Assembly (NCBI GenBank): GCA_017935525.1
Contig: JAGBHJ010000195.1
Span: 1-5,300, forward strand
Direction: 5' to 3'
DNA: 5,300 nucleotides
Origin: Clostridia bacterium
GTDB taxonomy: Bacteria; Bacillota; Clostridia; HGM11327
Under the pieces are notes generated by a model that worked only from the letters and a program-made list of their open reading frames with translations, made no database searches and was not told where the DNA came from. Position 1 is the first letter of the stretch; every line of letters begins with the position of its first letter. The position numbers and the translations under genes were made by a program. This document shows positions 1 to 4,730 of this stretch, piece by piece.

Positions 1-6
1 AAGTAA

Positions 7-20
7 AATATTATAATATT
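7..20. promoter_or_regulatory. AT-rich palindrome holding a -10 box for the LysR gene
   Basis: A perfect 14-bp palindrome (AATATTATAATATT) contains a consensus TATAAT at 12-17, well placed to be the -10 element of the LysR-type gene that starts at 55. The matching -35 would lie left of the window, so it cannot be checked. A second dyad, ATAAT-N6-ATTAT at 30-45, sits between this and the ribosome binding site. LysR regulators often control themselves through dyads near their promoters, so either could be an operator, but AT-rich DNA yields such dyads by chance. Confidence 0.4.
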
Positions 21-54
21 ATAAAATACATAATGATTTTATTATGAGGATGCC

Positions 55-930
55 ATGACACTTAGACATTTGAGGATATTTGACGCAGTATGCAGAAACA
101 AAAGCATCACCAAAGCCGCGCAGGAATTGTTTATTGCTCAGCCTGCCGTGAGCAACACAATATCGGAGATCGAAAAGCATTACAGCGTCGTTCTGTTCAA
201 CCGCATCAATCGAAGATTGGTTATAACCGAGCAAGGGAATTACCTTTGGCAAAAGGCACGAGCCGCACTGTTATCCTTCGACGAATTTGAGCAATGCGCC
301 AGAGATGCTGAATCAAAGCCTTTTTTCAGCCTGGGGGCTACCCTGACAGTAGGAAAGCTGCACGTTCCCCACATCGCTGCAAGTCTGGAGGACCGCATTG
401 AGGGGCTTGACCTTCGGCTAAAGATAAAGCCTGCAGGAGCGCTTGTAGATGAGATCCTCAGCGGCACGCTGGACGTCGCTATTGTGGAGGGCAATATCCA
501 CGATCAACACATCATCTCCATTCCCGTGTCACAGGACAGACTTATAGCCTTTCAAAGCGCCACAAACTGCTTTGACTGCAGAATGACTCTTGCGGAATTG
601 TCAAGGCTTCCGTTGTTGATGCGTGAAAGCGGTAGCGCCTGCGGGGAATTCATAAAAAATATATTTGCTGCCAATCAGTGCCAATTATCCGTAAAAATGG
701 AATCCGCCAGCAACGAAGCCATCATCACCGCCGTTCTTGCGGGGCTTGGAGTTGCCATTTTGCCCGAAGGATTGGTAAGCGAATATATTGCAGACGGTCG
801 ATTGAGGGAGATATCGATACTTGATGTCGATCTTACCAGAAAATACAATATTATATATCGCAAAAACAGGCATTTCTCACCCGGGCAGACCGCCATGCTG
901 AATATCTGCACAGATTATTTTATCAATTGA
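55..930 (+). CDS. LysR-family transcriptional regulator
   Basis: This is a 291-residue DNA-binding regulator of normal LysR-family length. Residues 1-60 form the winged helix-turn-helix, with the family pattern running from LRIFDAV through SITKAAQELFIAQPAVS to the wing around LFNRINRRLVITEQG. Residues about 90-290 form the effector-binding, periplasmic-binding-protein-like domain, including the GLGVAILPEGLV segment typical of its second lobe. GAGGA at 46-50 serves as ribosome binding site, with a rather short 4-nt spacing; the MTLRHLRIF start is the usual N-terminus for the family, which supports this ATG. LysR regulators commonly act on a divergently transcribed neighbour, which would be outside the window on the left. 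The effector cannot be deduced from the sequence. The next gene, on the same strand, has its own likely promoter, so co-regulation with it is unproven. Confidence 0.95.
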   Translation: MTLRHLRIFDAVCRNKSITKAAQELFIAQPAVSNTISEIEKHYSVVLFNRINRRLVITEQGNYLWQKARAALLSFDEFEQCARDAESKPFFSLGATLTVGKLHVPHIAASLEDRIEGLDLRLKIKPAGALVDEILSGTLDVAIVEGNIHDQHIISIPVSQDRLIAFQSATNCFDCRMTLAELSRLPLLMRESGSACGEFIKNIFAANQCQLSVKMESASNEAIITAVLAGLGVAILPEGLVSEYIADGRLREISILDVDLTRKYNIIYRKNRHFSPGQTAMLNICTDYFIN

Positions 931-951
931 CTTTATTCTAATAAGTTCAAT
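926..951. terminator. weak AT-rich dyad at the end of the LysR gene, possible terminator
   Basis: ATTGA-CT-TTATT then a CT centre then AATAA-GT-TCAAT forms two 5-bp arms separated by a CT/GT internal pair, starting two bases before the TGA stop codon and followed by CCCTTTT. It could be a weak intrinsic terminator or an operator for the next gene. The stem is almost all A-T and the T-run is short, so this is tentative. Confidence 0.25.
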
Positions 952-962
952 CCCTTTTGATA

Positions 963-991
963 TATACATTGCTCCCGTCCACGTGTATAAT
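963..991 (+). promoter_or_regulatory. probable promoter of the HIT-family gene
   Basis: A consensus TATAAT lies at 986-991, with TATACA (4 of 6 matches to TTGACA) at 963-968 and a 17-bp spacer. Transcription would start near 998, giving a leader of under 30 nt that contains the GGGAGGG ribosome binding site. The -10 is convincing and the -35 is weak, so activation by a regulator, or read-through from the LysR gene, remains possible. Confidence 0.5.
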
Positions 992-1025
992 AAAGACTCC
1001 AATATTTAATCGGGAGGGCAATTAT

Positions 1026-1493
1026 ATGTGCTTGATCTGCGAAAGGATCAAAATGATCCAAAACAACACAAATCCTTACCTTGTTAAGGAGCTGGAAACC
1101 GGGTACGTTGTCATCGGTGACGACCAATACTTTAAGGGCTATACGCTTTTTCTGTGTAAAAAGCACGTAACGGAGCTGTTCTTGCTTGAGGATGACTTCC
1201 GCAAAAAATTCATGGACGAAATGTCCACCGTAGCCCACGCTGTTGCCATAGTCACGGGATGCGACAAAATGAACTATGAGCTTTTGGGCATGGGGGACGC
1301 TCACCTGCATTGGCACCTTTACCCAAGATATAGGGGCGACCTTGAGCCCTATGCGAAGATAGGGCCTGTGTGGTGGGTACCCCTTGACGTAGTGCGGGAC
1401 GAAAAATACAAGATCAAGGGCCGTGAGCTGGAAGACGCCAAGGCAAAGCTGAAAGCCGTGCTGGAGGAGCTTTTGAACAAAGCAAGCTGTTGA
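1026..1493 (+). CDS. HIT-family (histidine triad) nucleotide-binding protein
   Basis: This is a 155-residue cytoplasmic protein of the histidine triad superfamily, whose members hydrolyse or transfer nucleoside monophosphates from substrates such as AMP-lysine, dinucleoside polyphosphates or nucleotide sugars. The signature H-x-H-x-H is present as HLHWHLYPR at residues 93-101, where the middle His (95) is the family's nucleophile. Cys2, Cys5, His47 and His93 match the Cys-Cys-His-His zinc site of bacterial HIT proteins. The N-terminal MCLICERI and the helix/strand pattern before the triad fit the fold. The reading frame is open further upstream (ATG at 957), but the start at 1026 is chosen because GGGAGGG at 1012-1018 lies 7 nt before it, the probable promoter lies inside the longer version, and family members begin with this CxxC. 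The substrate is unknown. After residue 101 the tail runs for about 54 residues, with a WWVPLD segment, and differs from the short end of Hint proteins. Confidence 0.92.
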   Translation: MCLICERIKMIQNNTNPYLVKELETGYVVIGDDQYFKGYTLFLCKKHVTELFLLEDDFRKKFMDEMSTVAHAVAIVTGCDKMNYELLGMGDAHLHWHLYPRYRGDLEPYAKIGPVWWVPLDVVRDEKYKIKGRELEDAKAKLKAVLEELLNKASC

Positions 1494-1512
1494 TACGCAC
1501 TATAAAAAGGGT

Positions 1513-1552
1513 AGCCGGAGAGACACTTCGTAAGGGAGTAGTCTCTCCGGCT
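1513..1552. terminator. bidirectional intrinsic terminator between convergent genes
   Basis: A perfect 12-bp stem (AGCCGGAGAGAC at 1513-1524 with GTCTCTCCGGCT at 1541-1552) encloses a 16-nt loop that can extend the helix through CTTC/GGGAG. It lies 19 nt after the HIT stop codon and 13 nt after the end of the lipoprotein gene on the other strand. On the plus strand the stem is followed by TTTATAT. On the minus strand the same hairpin is followed by ACCC and then TTTTT. It therefore probably ends both converging transcripts, more conventionally on the plus strand, where the T-rich stretch directly follows the stem. Confidence 0.85.
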
Positions 1553-1565
1553 TTATATAAAATTG

Positions 1566-2873
1566 TTATTGATCCACGTACAGAATATCAAAGTTCAGCT
1601 CGTGGAGGAATGCACCCGCCTCCACAGAGCCCTTGTAATAATTGATGTAGTATTTGTTATTAACCCAGAAAAAGCTCTCGGACTCAAAGGAATCCTCCAC
1701 CTTGATGGTGGTGACCTTTTCACCTGCAAAATTATACACTTCAATAATATTGTCCTTGGTGCCACTCATGGGGAAATAAACGTAGTCGTTATCGGATCCC
1801 ATGCCTTGGGCTGTATATTTGGCATTCTTTTCAAAAGTGACTGCAGACACAAGGTTAAAGCTGCTGTCGTAGATCATCAAATTCTTTCCGCCTCTGCCTG
1901 CAAAATATCTGTCGTTGACGGCATCGTAAGTAATGGATCCGATCTTCTTTTCCACAGTAACGTTTTCTATCAGCTCCAGAGTGTCGGGATTTATGATGGA
2001 TACGATATCCCCCGTAGCCGTACCCTGGCTGACGATAAGTCTGTTGTTCTTTGTGTCAAACGTCATGTCATTGGCGTGGCCAAGGGACAACGCCTCGCTT
2101 ATTGCCACCACCTCGCCCGTTTTAAGGTCGCACTTGTGGATATAGGTGTCCGTATCCTCCACGTGTCTGATGACAAAGTAAGCATACTCGCCGTCGCTGG
2201 CTGCGCCTTGGGCAACTCTGATTATGTGAGAAACTCCGGGGCAATGTATCACCTCTGTGGTCGTAAGCTTGTACTGATATCCACCGCTGAATATAAATTC
2301 AAAATCGATGGCTTCCTCTGCCCTGTATATTATCTCGTCCTCCTCGTCAAAGCGCAGGTAGCCCGTACCGCAATGCTCGGCGGACTTTAACACATCGTCC
2401 TTAAAGCGGAGCAACGCCAGATTGAGCATATTATCCTCCGTGCCGCAGATGACCAACTTGTTGCCGACCCTTGTTATGATGTAGCCGTGGTCGCCCACCT
2501 TTTCAAGCGCCTCAAGGGACTCGGGGCGGTTGGTCTTGCCAATAAGGATCTCGGGGGCATCCGTGGCTGTTATCTGCGAATCGGAATACACCGCCTTCAT
2601 CTTTGTGCCCGAGTATTTACAAAGCGACGAATACATGGCAACTATGTTGCTTTTCGTCACCAATCCGACGTCGTTTGCCCTTACGTAGGAAAACACCATT
2701 TCCCCATTCTCCACAATATCAGGCTTTGGTGTGGGTGTGGGCTCGGGAGTAGGCTCGGGAGTAACCGTAGGTGTTGCCGTAGGTGCTGCCGTGGGCTTTT
2801 CTGCGCCGCATCCGCCCAAAAACGTCATCAGTATCACCAGACAGGTGATCACGGAGATAATTCTTTTATTCAT
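1566..2873 (-). CDS. predicted lipoprotein with Thr/Pro linker and beta-propeller-like domain
   Basis: This is a 435-residue exported lipoprotein of unknown function. Residues 1-21 are a lipoprotein signal peptide (positive N-terminus, hydrophobic core) ending in the lipobox LGGC, with Cys22 as the lipidated residue. Residues 27-51 form a Thr/Pro/Glu-rich spacer. Residues about 58-160 contain EILIGKTNRPES and a GYIITRVGNKLVICG stretch, a pattern I associate with the small alpha/beta domain that precedes catalytic domains in many glycosidases (chitobiase domain-2-like); this is family-level inference. Residues about 190-435 are repeated beta-strand units (for example GHANDMTFDTKNNRLIVSQ and GSITYDAVNDRYFAGRG), like the blades of a YncE/NHL-type beta-propeller. 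No catalytic site is evident. AGAGAGGA lies 7 nt upstream of the ATG, and a strong promoter precedes it. The likely role is binding or sensing at the cell surface, but the ligand is not readable. Confidence 0.87.
   Translation of the reverse strand: MNKRIISVITCLVILMTFLGGCGAEKPTAAPTATPTVTPEPTPEPTPTPKPDIVENGEMVFSYVRANDVGLVTKSNIVAMYSSLCKYSGTKMKAVYSDSQITATDAPEILIGKTNRPESLEALEKVGDHGYIITRVGNKLVICGTEDNMLNLALLRFKDDVLKSAEHCGTGYLRFDEEDEIIYRAEEAIDFEFIFSGGYQYKLTTTEVIHCPGVSHIIRVAQGAASDGEYAYFVIRHVEDTDTYIHKCDLKTGEVVAISEALSLGHANDMTFDTKNNRLIVSQGTATGDIVSIINPDTLELIENVTVEKKIGSITYDAVNDRYFAGRGGKNLMIYDSSFNLVSAVTFEKNAKYTAQGMGSDNDYVYFPMSGTKDNIIEVYNFAGEKVTTIKVEDSFESESFFWVNNKYYINYYKGSVEAGAFLHELNFDILYVDQ
2740..2787. repeat. 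12-bp tandem repeats encoding the Thr/Pro linker
   Basis: Inside the lipoprotein gene, GGCTCGGGAGTA occurs twice in exact tandem (2740-2751, 2752-2763). Two degenerate 12-bp units follow (ACCGTAGGTGTT and GCCGTAGGTGCT, 2764-2787). Read on the minus strand they encode TPEP- and TPT-type repeats. Because the unit is a multiple of three, gain or loss of a copy would change linker length by four residues without a frameshift. Confidence 0.75.
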
Positions 2874-2899
2874 TATATTGTCCTCTCTTGTTTTTTCTC

Positions 2900-2928
2900 A
2901 TTGTACCACAAAGAGGGGCAAATGTCAA
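2900..2928 (-). promoter_or_regulatory. strong sigma-A promoter of the lipoprotein gene
   Basis: Read on the minus strand there is a perfect TTGACA (2928-2923), a 17-bp spacer and TACAAT (2905-2900, 5 of 6). Transcription would start near 2893, leaving a leader of about 20 nt that includes the AGAGAGGA ribosome binding site. This is among the best vegetative promoters in the window and suggests constitutive or repressor-controlled expression. Confidence 0.85.
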
Positions 2929-2953
2929 GCATCAGCAAAGGCGGATATGATAT

Positions 2954-2970
2954 TGTGTTTGTCCAACACA
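2954..2970. promoter_or_regulatory. inverted repeat upstream of the lipoprotein promoter, possible operator
   Basis: TGTGTT-N5-AACACA is a perfect 6-bp dyad with a TGTCC centre. It begins 26 bp upstream of the lipoprotein -35 box, so its centre would be near position -70 for that gene, a place used by activators. It also lies about 94 bp upstream of the opposite promoter's -35. No known regulator consensus is assigned. A single dyad of this size can occur by chance. Confidence 0.25.
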
Positions 2971-3038
2971 GCCGCAGGCGACATTTATCACGCTCACCGC
3001 AGATGTATTACGCAAAAAGCAATACAAACACCACAAAT

Positions 3039-3092
3039 TTCAAAAAAACTTTTTAAAAGGGTATTGACAAATAGGGAAATATGTGTTATTAT
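3039..3092 (+). promoter_or_regulatory. strong extended -10 promoter with UP-like A/T tract
   Basis: A perfect TTGACA (3064-3069) is followed by a 17-bp spacer and TATTAT (3087-3092), preceded by TG at 3084-3085, an extended -10 motif. Transcription would start near 3099. The A-run and T-run at 3042-3058 sit at about -57 to -41, where an UP element would contact the RNA polymerase alpha subunits. It drives the amidase gene and its downstream partner through a leader of about 220 nt. The strength of this promoter, combined with a long structured leader, suggests control after initiation. Confidence 0.85.
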
Positions 3093-3098
3093 ATTATT

Positions 3099-3318
3099 TG
3101 TAAAAAAAGAAAGGGGACAAAGCAGATATAGAGATATATTATAAAGTCCGATGGTGATTTGAATGTATTTCCCGTCAAGATGGTATTATCTTTTGGTAAG
3201 TAAAGCCGGCGTGTATATCAATACATGAGGTTTGCATTGATATATACTTGCCGATCCGACTGACAAACCTCTCCGCATATTTATACTGTGCGATATGCAC
3301 GAGAAAGGTGATACAACA
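3099..3318 (+). promoter_or_regulatory. long structured 5' leader of the amidase operon, candidate cis-regulatory RNA
   Basis: The roughly 220-nt leader runs from the predicted transcription start to the amidase ATG. From 5' to 3' it shows four elements. (1) A small hairpin has arms AAGAT (3177-3181) and ATCTT (3188-3192). (2) A large hairpin has CGGC plus GTGTATATCAAT (3207-3222) paired with ATTGATATATAC, a TT bulge and GCCG (3236-3253): 16 pairs, one of them G-U, with a 13-nt loop. (3) Its loop segment GAGGTTTG (3227-3234) is perfectly complementary to CAAACCTC (3264-3271), allowing an H-type pseudoknot. (4) GCATAT (3275-3280) can pair with ATATGC (3293-3298) just before the ribosome binding site at 3304-3310. 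No T-run follows any of these hairpins, so control of translation is likelier than classical termination. I compared it from memory with c-di-GMP-I/II and cobalamin classes and see no match. Confidence 0.5.
3163..3228 (+). CDS. possible 21-codon leader peptide
   Basis: An ATG at 3163 opens a 21-codon frame rich in Tyr and other aromatics (it begins MYFPSRWYYLL) that stops at TGA 3226-3228. A weak GGTGAT lies 4 nt upstream, the same motif core as the amidase ribosome binding site. The frame runs through the 5' arm of the large leader hairpin and its stop codon falls in the hairpin loop, so a translating ribosome would open that structure. This is the geometry of translational attenuation, but short frames like this are common by chance and there is no independent evidence of translation. 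Confidence 0.2.
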   Translation: MYFPSRWYYLLVSKAGVYINT

Positions 3319-4719
3319 ATGAAGAAAAAAGCATTATACATCGCAATGGCGATGTTGATCATTTTAACTAGTATAGCATATAGACCTGCAACAAGATCGA
3401 CGGCAGCAATAAAACCTGATGAAACGGTTGAGCCAATGGGTATATTTGATATACTAAAAGAGCCGGTTGATGTACAGGTAGCAAATTCTGTGAGTGCCTT
3501 GGCTACAACACCGCCAAGCGGTACTACCATTACATGGCGAGTATCCGATTCAAGAGTGGCTACTGTTTCATCATCGGGAGTCGTAACCGGAATTAGACCC
3601 GGACAAACAAATTTGACCGCGGTTATTACTATCCCGGGAGCCACAACAATGACGAGGGTAACAACAGTCAACGTTCTTTTTGATACAACGCTGTTTTACA
3701 TTAAAAACAAGAATAGCGGACAGTATCTGACGGTAGCCGGTGCAGTAGATGCAAGCGGTCAGAATGTAACCCAGACAAAGATTACCGGTGTAAATAACGC
3801 CGCAAAACTTTGGGCTGTAACATATGTAGGCAATGGCTTATATAAGCTCGTTCCGCAACACGGATCAAAAATAAGATCTTTATGTATTGATATTACAGGC
3901 ACAAACGGTAATGTCAACAGTGCGAATGCAATGATAAAAACAGATTCAAGCAGTACAAATCAGCGCTTTAAGCTGATACTGAATGATGACCTCTGCTCTT
4001 ATCAAATTGCATCACAATGTAGTAATTATCTTAAGGTATTATCAGTAGTCAATGCGAGTTGTGATGAGAATGCAAACGTATTCCAATACACGCATGGCAC
4101 TTCCATGAATGACGATTGGGTTCTTGAACCGTATACGTACTCATGGAATATGGCGAAGAATTATGCCTACGCAAACTGGAATACACAGGGTGGTTCTGTA
4201 TTCTTCGAAATGTATCCATGGTTCTCTGGTGGTGACTGCGCAAATTTCGTAAGTCAGTGTATGCTTGCGGGCGGTATTCAATATCAAAATGAATGGTTTA
4301 TATATAAGAAGAATAATAATGCAGCTATGACACCTACAGCATCTCAAATAGCTAGTGGGTGGGATATTGAAACCATTGGAGGTAATATACTTGGTATTGG
4401 TGCAAGTAGTCCGTGGTTTAGTGCAATAAAGTTTGGTGAATTTTGGTCAGAAAAGGTTCAATATAGTGATTTTTCCGGAAGCCAATTAACTGTATCATTG
4501 TCAAGTGCTTATAATGCAAATTATGTAGAAGGCGATGTCATCCAGACTTACACAAAAACCGCGAGTGGTAGCGCAGATGAAGCGCGACATACTATGTTAA
4601 TAACTGGAAAATCCTCGGGAGACTATTTTATGACATATCATTCTATAGATAACAAAGATGCTGCGCTTTCTGATAAAGTTGATGATGAGTTAATATATAG
4701 GTTTTATAAAATGAGATAA
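3319..4719 (+). CDS. secreted Big_2 / ricin-like beta-trefoil / Amidase_6 protein
   Basis: This is a 466-residue exoprotein. Residues 1-30 are a Sec signal peptide (MKKK, hydrophobic core, probable cleavage near TAA at 28-30). Residues about 52-119 are a bacterial Ig-like Big_2 domain (ITWRVSDSRVATVSSSG, then VVTGIRPGQTNLTAV). Residues about 124-270 resemble a ricin-type beta-trefoil lectin (YIKNKNSGQYLTV, with W/F repeats at LWAV, NQRFKL and DDWVLEP) and carry Cys189, 226, 234 and 248. Residues about 272-466 match the Amidase_6 family, with GGDCANFVSQC holding the likely nucleophile Cys307, ARHTMLIT holding His424, and a closing YHSIDN around His441. The expected activity is amide-bond hydrolysis outside the cell, perhaps on peptidoglycan peptides, with the trefoil binding sugars; the substrate is inferred only. 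An ATG at 3295 is in frame, but 3319 is preferred: AAAGGTG at 3304-3310 is spaced 8 nt away and the signal peptide begins there. Confidence 0.9.
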   Translation: MKKKALYIAMAMLIILTSIAYRPATRSTAAIKPDETVEPMGIFDILKEPVDVQVANSVSALATTPPSGTTITWRVSDSRVATVSSSGVVTGIRPGQTNLTAVITIPGATTMTRVTTVNVLFDTTLFYIKNKNSGQYLTVAGAVDASGQNVTQTKITGVNNAAKLWAVTYVGNGLYKLVPQHGSKIRSLCIDITGTNGNVNSANAMIKTDSSSTNQRFKLILNDDLCSYQIASQCSNYLKVLSVVNASCDENANVFQYTHGTSMNDDWVLEPYTYSWNMAKNYAYANWNTQGGSVFFEMYPWFSGGDCANFVSQCMLAGGIQYQNEWFIYKKNNNAAMTPTASQIASGWDIETIGGNILGIGASSPWFSAIKFGEFWSEKVQYSDFSGSQLTVSLSSAYNANYVEGDVIQTYTKTASGSADEARHTMLITGKSSGDYFMTYHSIDNKDAALSDKVDDELIYRFYKMR

Positions 4720-4724
4720 GGAGG
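4718..4724 (+). promoter_or_regulatory. ribosome binding site overlapping the amidase stop codon
   Basis: AAGGAGG begins within the TAA stop (4717-4719) of the amidase gene and lies 6 nt before the ATG at 4731. It is the most complete Shine-Dalgarno sequence in the window, and the overlap implies co-transcription and probably translational coupling of the two genes. No promoter or terminator fits in the 11-nt gap. Confidence 0.9.
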
Positions 4725-4730
4725 ATCATT

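Noticed and set aside
957..1025. Upstream extension of the HIT protein to the ATG at 957
   Set aside because: The extra 23 residues have no family counterpart and would overlap the likely promoter. The ATG at 1026 has an ideal GGGAGGG site and gives the family's usual CxxC N-terminus.
1563..2390. A 275-codon open frame on the plus strand, opposite the lipoprotein gene
   Set aside because: It has no good ribosome binding site, lies fully antisense to a convincing gene with signal peptide, lipobox and promoter, and its translation shows no family pattern. It is a shadow of the codon bias on the other strand.
2487..3144. Two overlapping plus-strand frames (189 and 137 codons) across the lipoprotein N-terminus and the divergent promoter region
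   Set aside because: The Gly/Val or Arg/Cys-rich translations are the antisense of the Thr/Pro repeats, and both run through promoter DNA. There is no protein-like composition and no supporting start site.
3207..3253. The large leader hairpin as an intrinsic terminator
   Set aside because: No T-run follows it (the next bases are ATCCGACTGA) and the stem is mostly A-T, so it lacks the features of an intrinsic terminator.
3251..3271. AAACC-containing stretch as part of a c-di-GMP-I riboswitch
   Set aside because: The remaining conserved elements of that class, as I recall them (GGCAAACC context, tetraloop receptor and GACGCAAAGCC), are absent.
3295..3318. Upstream extension of the amidase to the ATG at 3295
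   Set aside because: It would put eight polar residues before the signal peptide and places the good AAAGGTG site inside the coding region. The start at 3319 fits both better.
3186..3671. A 161-codon minus-strand frame opposite the amidase N-terminus
   Set aside because: It is antisense to the signal peptide and Big_2 region, crosses the leader RNA, and has no ribosome binding site or recognisable domain.
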